Shown piece after piece: positions 52,958 through 61,115 of a stretch of DNA of 64,000 nt. The stretch's first letter is position 1. Every line of letters begins with the position of its first letter. The stretch is from Streptomyces resistomycificus (GTDB taxonomy: Bacteria > Actinomycetota > Actinomycetes > Streptomycetales > Streptomycetaceae). The notes beneath the pieces are model-generated. The model had not been told where the DNA came from and did no database searches. It saw only the letters and a list, made by a program, of their open reading frames with translations. The DNA lies in contig NZ_KQ948998.1 in NCBI RefSeq assembly GCF_001514265.1, positions 1 through 64,000 of the forward strand, in the 5' to 3' direction. A program made the position numbers and the translations under genes.

Positions 52958-54661
52958 TCAGGCGGTCGTGAGGCGCGCGATCGCCTCGTCGACCGTCAAC
53001 TCCTCGCGCTCACCGCTGCGGCGGTCCTTCAGCTCCAGCACACCCTCGGCGGAACGCCGGCCGGCCACCAGGATCCGCGGTACGCCCATCAGCTCCGAGT
53101 CGGTGAACTTCACGCCCGGGGAGACACCGGCGCGGTCGTCCACCAGGACGCGCAGACCGGCCGCGCGCAGCTTCTCGGAGACCTCCAGCGCCAGCTCCGT
53201 CTGCAGGGCCTTGCCCGCCGCGACGACGTGCACGTCGGCCGGGGCGACCTCGGCGGGCCAGCACAGGCCCTTGTCGTCGGCGGTCTGCTCGGCGAGGGCG
53301 GCGACGGCGCGGGAGACGCCGATGCCGTAGGAGCCCATGGTCACGCGGACCGGCTTGCCGTTCTGGCCGAGGACGTCGAGCTTGAGGGCGTCGGCGTACT
53401 TGCGGCCCAGCTGGAAGATGTGGCCGATCTCGATGGCCCGGTCCAGCTTGAGGCCGGTGCCGCACTTCGGGCAGGGGTCGCCCTCCTGGACGACCACGAC
53501 GTCGACGTACGCGCCGACCTCGAAGTCACGGCCCGCGACGACGTTCTTCGCGTGCGTGTGCTCCTTGTTGGCGCCCGTGATCCAGGCGGTGCCCGGCGCC
53601 ACCCTCGGGTCGGCGACGTACGTGACCTTCTCCAGACCCTGCGGGCCGACGTAGCCGCGGACCAGGTCCGGGCGGCCCACGAAGTCCTCGGCGGTGACCA
53701 GTTCGACGGCGGCCGGCGCGAAGTGCGCCTCGACCTTGTCCAGGTCGACCTCGCGGTCACCGGGCACACCGACGGCGACGATCTCGCCGTCGACCTTCAC
53801 CAGCAGGTTCTTGAGGGTCGCGGAGGCCGGGACGCCTAGGTGCGCGGCGAGGGTCTCGATGGTGGGGGTGTCCGGGGTGGGGATCTCCTCGAGAGCGGCC
53901 ACGCCCTCGGCGTCCGCCGGCTTCAGCTCGTAGGCGATCGCCTCGGTGTTGGCCGCGAAGTCGCAGTTCGGGCAGTCCGCGAAGGTGTCCTCGCCGGCGC
54001 CGGCCGGGGCCAGGAACTCCTCCGACTTCGAGCCGCCCATCGCGCCCGCGGTGGCGGCGCAGATGCGGTAGTCGAGGCCGAGGCGCTCGAACACCTTCTG
54101 GTACGCCTGGCGGTGCAGGGCGTAGGACTGGGCCAGGCCCTCGTCCTCGGTGTCGAAGGAGTAGGAGTCCTTCATCAGGAACTCGCGGCCGCGCAGGATG
54201 CCGGCCCGCGGGCGGGCCTCGTCGCGGTACTTGTGCTGGATCTGGTAGAGGATGACCGGCAGGTCCTTGTAGGAGGACGCCTGGTCCTTCACCAGCAGGG
54301 TGAAGATCTCCTCGTGGGTCGGGCCGAGGAGGTAGTCGCCGCCCTTGCGGTCCTGGAGGCGGAACAGTTCGGGGCCGTACTCCTGCCAGCGGCCGGTCGC
54401 CTCGTAGGGCTCACGCGGCAGCAGCGCGGGGAGCAGCACCTCCTGGGCGCCGATCGCGTCCATCTCCTCGCGGACGATCCGCTCGACGTTGGCCAGGACC
54501 TTCTTGCCGAGCGGCAGCCAGCTCCACAGGCCGGCGGCGGTCCGGCGGACGTAGCCGGCGCGGACGAGCAGCTTGTGGCTGAGGACCTCGGCGTCCGCCG
54601 GGTCGTCGCGCAGCGTCTTCGCCATCAACTGGGACATGCGCTGGACCGGTGCGTTCGCCAT
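52958..54661 (-). CDS. proS: Prolyl-tRNA synthetase, bacterial type
   Basis: ProS charges tRNA-Pro. Class II motifs are visible (motif 2 region RDEARPRAGILRGREFLMKD, motif 3 near GSYGIGVSRAVAALAEQ). A large insertion between motifs 2 and 3 is the editing (INS) domain of bacterial-type enzymes. The anticodon-binding domain ends the protein. The ATG at 54661 gives 567 residues, the normal Streptomyces length, with GGAG upstream. A 12-residue upstream extension has no ribosome site. Confidence 0.96.
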   Translation of the reverse strand: MANAPVQRMSQLMAKTLRDDPADAEVLSHKLLVRAGYVRRTAAGLWSWLPLGKKVLANVERIVREEMDAIGAQEVLLPALLPREPYEATGRWQEYGPELFRLQDRKGGDYLLGPTHEEIFTLLVKDQASSYKDLPVILYQIQHKYRDEARPRAGILRGREFLMKDSYSFDTEDEGLAQSYALHRQAYQKVFERLGLDYRICAATAGAMGGSKSEEFLAPAGAGEDTFADCPNCDFAANTEAIAYELKPADAEGVAALEEIPTPDTPTIETLAAHLGVPASATLKNLLVKVDGEIVAVGVPGDREVDLDKVEAHFAPAAVELVTAEDFVGRPDLVRGYVGPQGLEKVTYVADPRVAPGTAWITGANKEHTHAKNVVAGRDFEVGAYVDVVVVQEGDPCPKCGTGLKLDRAIEIGHIFQLGRKYADALKLDVLGQNGKPVRVTMGSYGIGVSRAVAALAEQTADDKGLCWPAEVAPADVHVVAAGKALQTELALEVSEKLRAAGLRVLVDDRAGVSPGVKFTDSELMGVPRILVAGRRSAEGVLELKDRRSGEREELTVDEAIARLTTA

Positions 54662-54734
54662 GGTTCTCGTACTCCTGCTGCGTGAGGGTGATGGCAAGGA
54701 GGTTAGCCGGGGCGCACGGGACGGTGGAAATCGG

Positions 54735-55265
54735 TTAACGGCGGCGCAGCGGAAGGGGGGCGCCCATCACGGCGTACGGCTTGGGCGCGCTGGGGAACAG
54801 GACCTGGCGGGCGAGGTCCTGGTAGCCGAGGGAGTGGTAGAGGCCGCGGGCCGGGCTGTCCTGGTCGATCGCGGAGAGGATCGACCGGGGTTCGGTGGCG
54901 CCGTCGGTGATCGTGGTGATCAGGGCGCGGCCGATGCCGCGGTTCTGGTGGTGCGGGTGGACGTGCAGCTCGGTGATCACGAAGGACTCGTCGAGCCACT
55001 CCTCGCAGTGCCGTGCCCGCAGGTACGGCTCCACGACGGTGGACCACCAGTGCGCGCGGTCGTTGGGCATGCCGTAGACGAACCCGACGAGGCTGCCGCG
55101 CGAGGTCGCGCCGAAGGACCGCGCTCCCGGGTAGGTCATGTGGCGCAGCACGATCTGGCGGCGTACGGCGACCTCGTCCGGGCCCAGCCCGAAGGCGATG
55201 GCCTGGACTGCCAGGGCCTCGTCCACGTGGGCTGAAAGGTCCAGGGGGCCGATGACGAGGTCCAT
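54735..55265 (-). CDS. GNAT family N-acetyltransferase
   Basis: A 176-residue acetyltransferase with the GNAT core (FVITELHVHPHHQNRGIG followed by RALITTITDG) that binds acetyl-CoA at the QNRGIGRAL loop. The C-terminal SPARGLYHSLGYQ is also typical. A TAGGCT hexamer ends seven bases before the ATG, so the message is probably leaderless. The substrate is unknown; it lies between proS and another GNAT gene. Confidence 0.88.
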   Translation of the reverse strand: MDLVIGPLDLSAHVDEALAVQAIAFGLGPDEVAVRRQIVLRHMTYPGARSFGATSRGSLVGFVYGMPNDRAHWWSTVVEPYLRARHCEEWLDESFVITELHVHPHHQNRGIGRALITTITDGATEPRSILSAIDQDSPARGLYHSLGYQDLARQVLFPSAPKPYAVMGAPLPLRRR

Positions 55266-55271
55266 GCGGCG

Positions 55272-55277
55272 AGCCTA
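55272..55277 (-). promoter_or_regulatory. -10 element implying a leaderless message
   Basis: TAGGCT on the minus strand lies six bases before the GNAT start codon, with no Shine-Dalgarno. Such spacing puts the transcript start at or next to the ATG. The -35 is weak. Confidence 0.4.
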
Positions 55278-55308
55278 CAGGGACGTTTTCGGCTTGCGGC
55301 CGGTCAGC

Positions 55309-56157
55309 TCAGAACAGGACGCTCATGAACGCGCCCACCTCTTGGAAGCCCACTCGCCGGTACGTCCTTCTCGCCGCCGTGTTGAAGTCGTTGACGTACA
55401 GACTCACCACCGGGGCCACGTCCGCGAGCGCGTAGCGCAGCACCGCCGCCATGCCGGGCGCCGCCAGGCCCCTGCCCCGGTACTCGGGGGCGACCCAGAC
55501 GCCCTGGATCTGGCAGGCGCGGTCGGTCGCGGCACCGATCTCGGCCTTGAAGACGACCTTGCCGTCGGCGTCGAGGCGGGCGAAGGAGCGGCCGGAGCCC
55601 ACGAGTTCGGCGACCCGGGCCTGGTACAGGAGGCCCCCGTCGCCGGCCATCGGGGAGATGCCGACCTCCTCGGTGAACATGGCCACGCAGGCGGGCATGA
55701 TCGTGTCCATCTCGTCCTTGCGGATGCGACGGACGTAGGGGTCCGGGGCGACGGCGGTGGACGCGCGGTCGGTGACCATGAGGGGCTGGTGGCCGCGGAC
55801 CTCGCGGGCCGGGCCCCAGCTCGGTTCCAGCAACCGCCAGAGCTGGGAGGTGGGTTCGGCGGGGCCGACGACGGAGGAGCAGCGGCGGCCGGCCCTGCGG
55901 GCCCGGTCGGCGAAGGCGCGGACGGCGCGCGGGGTGGCGCAGATCGGGACCAGGTTGGCTCCGGCGTAGCACAGGGACGTGAGCATGCCGTCCTCGTACC
56001 AGCCCCACATCTCGCCGCCGAGCCGCCACGGGTCGAGTCCGGCCATCTGGACGCGGGAGGTCACGAAGGCGTTCGCGACCGGTTCGCGGTCGAGAATGGC
56101 GAGCGCGGCGTCCAGGTCGCTCGGTTCGAGGACCCGGGAGGTGGTCTGGGTCAACAC
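55309..56157 (-). CDS. DUF4081-GNAT acetyltransferase
   Basis: A 282-residue protein from GTG 56157 (or TTG 56154). The N-terminal DUF4081 half (LAILDREPVANAFVTSRV, GEMWGWYEDGMLTSLCYAGANLVP) is followed by a GNAT domain (IQGVWVAPEYRGRGLAAPGM, then SLYVNDFNTAARRTYRRVGF). This fused pair is a recurrent actinomycete protein located by ispG. The substrate is not known. It follows ispG on the same strand after 188 bases. Confidence 0.88.
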   Translation of the reverse strand: MLTQTTSRVLEPSDLDAALAILDREPVANAFVTSRVQMAGLDPWRLGGEMWGWYEDGMLTSLCYAGANLVPICATPRAVRAFADRARRAGRRCSSVVGPAEPTSQLWRLLEPSWGPAREVRGHQPLMVTDRASTAVAPDPYVRRIRKDEMDTIMPACVAMFTEEVGISPMAGDGGLLYQARVAELVGSGRSFARLDADGKVVFKAEIGAATDRACQIQGVWVAPEYRGRGLAAPGMAAVLRYALADVAPVVSLYVNDFNTAARRTYRRVGFQEVGAFMSVLF

Positions 56158-56345
56158 GGGCGGGGCCTCACACTGGGGTCTGCTGATCTCCGCACTGTAC
56201 CTGCGGAAGCTGGGCGGCGCCGCCCTGTGTTCGGTGCCGCTCGCCTGTCGGTGACCGTCGGCCTCGGTCCCGTGTCCGGGGCTGCCGCCTGGACCCGCTT
56301 CGGCCATGAAAGGCCTCGTCCTCACACGCCGGACGGGCTGACCGG

Positions 56346-57503
<1,158 letters not shown>

Positions 57504-57620
57504 CTGCTGTGCAACCCCAAGTCGTGGTTCAAGGCCCAGGTCCCGTCAGCGCGGGCTCCAGGCTTCGAGATTACGGCACCGGCCCGGGCGCGAGCACATC
57601 ACCGCCGTAATCCCACACGA

Positions 57621-57660
57621 TGGAGGGCGGCCCGGCGCAGAGCGTGCCGGGCCGCCTCCA
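57621..57660 (-). terminator. Terminator, originally of rseP, now after the recombinase
   Basis: A stem of 15 pairs with one bulged G (57621-57636 with 57646-57660) lies 12 bases beyond the recombinase stop. Before insertion it would have directly followed rseP. Confidence 0.85.
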
Positions 57661-57671
57661 ACGCCGTATGA

Positions 57672-59627
57672 CTAGGAGATTCTCACTGGGTTAACCATGC
57701 GGGCACTCAGCGAGATACTGGGCTGTGGCTCGGCGATGGGCCCCGAGCTGATGGACAGTGCCGGAGCGGTTCCGTGGCTCAGCACAGGAGTGCCCTCTCC
57801 CTTCTCACTGAGGATCTCCACGATCTTCGCCCACACCCCGTCCGCCAACCAGGTTCGCTGCCGGAACCGGACTTTCGCGGGGTCGCCGAAACGCTCCGGA
57901 AGATCACGCCACAGGATCCCTGTGCGCAGACGATGAAGCATTCCCGTGAGAGCAGCTCGTAGATCGAGCGGCGAACGGAAGTGGTGAGGCCGGTACCTGG
58001 TGCGGAGCAGCTCGTCGATACGGGCCCACAGACTGTGTGTGGGGTCGGGAGGAACAGGTGTCCCTGTGCGCTCGTGCCACTGGATGGTCAAGCACTTCGT
58101 CCCCTCGCGGTACCGAAACTCCGCGTCCGCGATGTCGACTCGCACGTTGAGGTGCTCGATCAGGCATCGCTGTTCCGACGGCAACAGAGCCTGGCTGTCC
58201 GGCACGGCTGCCCCTAGGACACCTGTGAGCCGGGCATCCCTGCGGCCTCGGGCCTCAAGCTCCGCCAGCCAGTCCCGCGCATGGGCGAGGACTCGTTCCA
58301 AAGCCCCCTTGTCAGCTTCAAGCTGCCGCAGCGCGGCTGCAACAAAACGACTGCGCTGGGCCGGGCACCGCAATCCGTCCAGTTCCTCCGCGCACTGCGC
58401 GACAAGCTGCTTCAGGGACCTCATCCGCTCGGCATGCAGGATCAGCCGCGTCTGCGTCTCGGAGGAGGCAGGCAGCATCGGCCGGGCATGGGGTGGCATG
58501 GATGCCAACAGAGCGTTGACGTGTCGTGCCGCCTGTTCCTCGACGTGATCAGCACGCAGAAAGACGCAACCGCAGGGAGCGTTTTCCTGCCATCCGGAAC
58601 AGCGGTATGTCCGCACCCCGTCTTTGCTGCGGAGGCACCCGACGTAGGGCCGCTTGCACGGACCATAAATTCGCCCGGTGAGCGGATATTCCCCCAAGGG
58701 AATCCTGCGCGGCCGGGCCAGCTCTGCCAGCGCTCGCTGAAAGGCACCGATTCGGTCCGCGGTGAGGATCGGAGGCAGAGGGATCACCACGCTCTCGCCG
58801 TACAGGGGCCGTCCGGAGCCATCAAGCCTGGTGCGGTGGTCACCCCATTGCTGATCACAGCGGCGAAAGACGGCCTCTCCGAGAAACGCCGCGCTCTTCA
58901 GCCGCCGGTGGAGGTTCGCCCTGGCCCACCGCCTCCCACTGCGCGTGAGAATGCCCCGCCTGTTCAGTTCCTCGGCAAGGTCCGTGAGGGTCCGGCCACC
59001 TTCGATCACAAGGTCTGCCAGCAGCCTCACTACGGCCGCCTCAGTGGGATCGACCTCAAGAGTCGATCCAAAGGCGCCTTTCCCACTGATCCTGTAACCA
59101 TAGGGGGCCGGACCGCCCGGCCAACCGCCGCCAAGTGCCTTGAGCTGCCGACCTGACTGAGTCCGGGTGACGATACGGCTGTAGTCCGCCTCTACTGCCT
59201 GTGCCAGCCGGTCGATCGTGAGCCACCTGTCGAGTCCCGGTTCCCCCAAGATCTGGTCGCAGCACTCAAGTACGCCCCCGGCATCCTCGATCTGCCAGAG
59301 GCAGCGCCAGATGGCTGCTTCGGTCCGCCCCAAACGGTCAAGGCTGGACACGACTACGACGTCGACCCGTCCTGCGGCGATTTCCGCGAGCAGCTCATTC
59401 AGTCCCGGCCTCGAAGTCGTCGAGCCTGATTCGCCGAGGTCTTCCCAGGATCCCGCGAGTCGCCATGTCGAACGCTTTTCCACGAACGTTCGTGTGGCAT
59501 CGGCCTGAGCCGGAATTCCGTACCTTCTCTTCTGCTCCGCTGTCGAGACCCGCATGTACGCGGCGACGGCGAGCTTCGCGGAGCCCCTGCCCTTGTCTTC
59601 TGCGCACGGCGCAGTACCTTGCTGCAT
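57672..59627 (-). CDS. Large serine recombinase fused to a DUF4096 domain
   Basis: A 651-residue site-specific recombinase from ATG 59627 (GAAGGGA six bases upstream; a TTG at 59696 is a weaker alternative). Catalytic Ser28 lies in AYMRVSTAEQ, with SSLDRLGR downstream in the resolvase domain. Next come a Recombinase domain (PAPYGYRISG to ARANLHRRLKS), a zinc-ribbon-like segment whose first Cys is Tyr (IYGPCKRPYVGC), and a coiled coil. Residues ~528-605 match DUF4096, the N-terminal domain of IS5-type transposases (LWARIDELLRTRY, HRLRTGILWRDLPERFGDP). The protein ends MVNPVRIS, and its stop codon lies in host DNA outside the 18-bp repeat. Third-position GC bias is weaker than in neighbouring genes. 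Confidence 0.88.
   Translation of the reverse strand: MQQGTAPCAEDKGRGSAKLAVAAYMRVSTAEQKRRYGIPAQADATRTFVEKRSTWRLAGSWEDLGESGSTTSRPGLNELLAEIAAGRVDVVVVSSLDRLGRTEAAIWRCLWQIEDAGGVLECCDQILGEPGLDRWLTIDRLAQAVEADYSRIVTRTQSGRQLKALGGGWPGGPAPYGYRISGKGAFGSTLEVDPTEAAVVRLLADLVIEGGRTLTDLAEELNRRGILTRSGRRWARANLHRRLKSAAFLGEAVFRRCDQQWGDHRTRLDGSGRPLYGESVVIPLPPILTADRIGAFQRALAELARPRRIPLGEYPLTGRIYGPCKRPYVGCLRSKDGVRTYRCSGWQENAPCGCVFLRADHVEEQAARHVNALLASMPPHARPMLPASSETQTRLILHAERMRSLKQLVAQCAEELDGLRCPAQRSRFVAAALRQLEADKGALERVLAHARDWLAELEARGRRDARLTGVLGAAVPDSQALLPSEQRCLIEHLNVRVDIADAEFRYREGTKCLTIQWHERTGTPVPPDPTHSLWARIDELLRTRYRPHHFRSPLDLRAALTGMLHRLRTGILWRDLPERFGDPAKVRFRQRTWLADGVWAKIVEILSEKGEGTPVLSHGTAPALSISSGPIAEPQPSISLSARMVNPVRIS
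57678..57695. repeat. Left attachment-site repeat
   Basis: GATTCTCACTGGGTTAAC, an 18-bp sequence matching 59817-59834 at 15 positions in direct orientation. It lies at the 3' end of the recombinase frame, three bases before the stop codon, and is interpreted as the hybrid att site facing ispG. Confidence 0.75.
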
Positions 59628-59650
59628 GTCAGTCCCTTCGAGACTGGCCA

Positions 59651-59681
59651 GACCCCAGGGTGTTGGCGCACCGCTGGGGTC
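59651..59681 (-). other. Hairpin in the recombinase leader
   Basis: Two stacked stems (59651-59658 with 59674-59681, and 59659-59662 with 59669-59672) form a 12-bp hairpin with one bulge, 24 bases before the ATG. It could limit recombinase expression or be an accessory site; neither is shown. Confidence 0.4.
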
Positions 59682-59699
59682 ACCCATGAACAGCAAGAA

Positions 59700-59729
59700 C
59701 GTACGAAGTCCACGCCTGCTCCGTACGAA
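59700..59729. repeat. Two CGTACGAA direct repeats in the element
   Basis: CGTACGAA occurs at 59700-59707 and again at 59722-59729, exactly 22 bases apart (two helical turns). The position between the rseP-side terminator and the recombinase start suggests protein binding sites. Confidence 0.45.
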
Positions 59730-59733
59730 TAAA

Positions 59734-59776
59734 CCTCGCCTTTCACCCGTGTGAGCTACACGAGCGAAAGGCGAGG
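59734..59776 (-). terminator. Element-borne terminator for rseP
   Basis: An 11-bp perfect outer stem (59734-59744 with 59766-59776) and a 5-bp inner stem (59748-59752 with 59758-59762) lie 35 bases beyond the rseP stop, inside the element. It would stop rseP transcripts before the recombinase. Confidence 0.8.
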
Positions 59777-59810
59777 CGTTATCACAGCCGTGATGGAAAA
59801 TGACCGATTC

Positions 59811-61115
59811 TCAGCTGATTTTGACTGGATTAACTACATCGGCGACGAGCACCAGCAAGGTAAAGCAGATGAAGATCCCCGCCACCACGTAGGCGACCGG
59901 CATCAGCTTCGCCACGTCGAACGGGCCGGGGTCGGGCCGCTTCAGCACCTTCGCCGTGTTGCGGCGCAGGGACTCCCACAGCGCGCCCGCGACATGGCCG
60001 CCGTCCAGGGGCAGCAGCGGGAGCATGTTGAAGAGGAAGAGCGAGAGGTTGAAGCCCGCCACCAGCATCAACGCCATGGCCAGCTGCTGGGTCGGCGGGA
60101 TGTCGAGCGTGAAGATCTCACCGCCCACGCGGGCCGCGCCGACGACGCCCATCGGGGAGTCGGGTTCGCGCGGGCCGTCGCCGAAGGCCGCGTCCCACAG
60201 GGCGGGGACCTTGCCGGGGATGGCGGCGAGGGAGTCGACCGCATCGCCCACGCGGTCGCCCATCCAGGTCACCGAGTCGCCGAAGTCCTGCTTGACGATG
60301 CCGGTGGCGGCGCTGAAGCCGAGGAAGCCGGCCTTGACGTACTCGCCCTGGACGTAGGCGCCGCTGGAGTCCTTCTTCGCGACCAGGTTGGTGGCGATCT
60401 TCGCCTCCAGGGTCAGCTCCTGGCCCTTGCGGTCGACGACGATCGGCACCTCCTTGCCCGCGCTGACCCGGATCAGGTCGGAGAGCTTGTTCCAGTCGTC
60501 GGTCCGCACTCCGGCGAAGGCGACGATCTTGTCGCCGGCCTTCATCCCCGCGGCCGCGGCCGGGGAGGCGGGGTCGGACTTCTCACAGGTGTCGCGGTTC
60601 TCGCTCTGGGAGATCACGCACGGGGAGACCGAGGAGACGGTGGTGGTCTGCTGCGAGATGCCGAAGCCCATGAGGACGGTGAGGAACAGCGCCACCGCCA
60701 GGACCAGGTTCGCGAACGGGCCCGCGAACATCACGATGACCCGTTTCCAGGGCTTGCGGGTGTAGAAGAGGCGGTTCTCGTCGCCGGGGCGGAGTTCCTC
60801 GAAGGCGGCCGAGCGGGCGTCCTCGATCATGCCGCGCCAGGGTGAGGTGGAGCGGGCCTCCAGGCGGCCGTCCGGGCCGGGCGGGAACATGCCGATCATG
60901 CGGATGTAGCCGCCGAACGGGATGGCCTTGATGCCGTACTCGGTCTCGCCCTTCTTACGGGAGAAGATCGTCGGGCCGAAGCCCACCATGTACTGCGGCA
61001 CGCGGATGCCGAAGAGCTTGGCGAAGGACAGGTGCCCCAGCTCGTGCCACGCGATCGAGACCAGCAGGCCCAGGGCGAAGAGCACTATGCCGAGGATGAA
61101 CATCAGGGTCGTCAT
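59811..61115 (-). CDS. rseP: Site-2 protease RseP-family zinc metalloprotease
   Basis: A 434-residue intramembrane metalloprotease that would cleave transmembrane substrates such as anti-sigma factors. The HELGH zinc motif is in the first transmembrane helix (SIAWHELGHLSF). A PDZ domain lies mid-protein (AAGMKAGDKIVAFAG), and the second metal motif is NMLPLLPLDGGH. The ATG at 61115 overlaps the dxr stop (ATGA), coupling the two. The last codons (VVNPVKIS, TGA) belong to the right att repeat, so the C-terminus is partly supplied by the inserted element. Confidence 0.94.
   Translation of the reverse strand: MTTLMFILGIVLFALGLLVSIAWHELGHLSFAKLFGIRVPQYMVGFGPTIFSRKKGETEYGIKAIPFGGYIRMIGMFPPGPDGRLEARSTSPWRGMIEDARSAAFEELRPGDENRLFYTRKPWKRVIVMFAGPFANLVLAVALFLTVLMGFGISQQTTTVSSVSPCVISQSENRDTCEKSDPASPAAAAGMKAGDKIVAFAGVRTDDWNKLSDLIRVSAGKEVPIVVDRKGQELTLEAKIATNLVAKKDSSGAYVQGEYVKAGFLGFSAATGIVKQDFGDSVTWMGDRVGDAVDSLAAIPGKVPALWDAAFGDGPREPDSPMGVVGAARVGGEIFTLDIPPTQQLAMALMLVAGFNLSLFLFNMLPLLPLDGGHVAGALWESLRRNTAKVLKRPDPGPFDVAKLMPVAYVVAGIFICFTLLVLVADVVNPVKIS
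59817..59834. repeat. Right attachment-site repeat
   Basis: GATTTTGACTGGATTAAC, matching 57678-57695 at 15 of 18 positions. It is inside the last codons of rseP; its left side is element sequence and its right side rseP coding sequence. Confidence 0.75.

Larger units (their letters stand above)
57678..59834. mobile_element. Single-gene integrative element inserted in the 3' end of rseP
   Basis: The element is bounded by 18-bp imperfect direct repeats 2,139 bp apart and contains only the serine recombinase, one terminator and short repeats. rseP ends in VVNPVKIS beside the right repeat and the recombinase ends in MVNPVRIS beside the left one. This is the pattern expected if the element entered the last codons of rseP and restored them. 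Whether it is a minimal autonomous element or the remnant of a larger phage or conjugative element is open. Confidence 0.8.

Noticed and set aside
54662..54734. T-box or other riboswitch upstream of proS
   Set aside because: The gap is only 73 bases with no T-box core or stable antiterminator pair.
57800..58060. An IS5-family insertion sequence
   Set aside because: Only the N-terminal DUF4096-like domain is present, in frame with the recombinase. There is no DDE domain, and I saw no terminal inverted repeats or target duplication.
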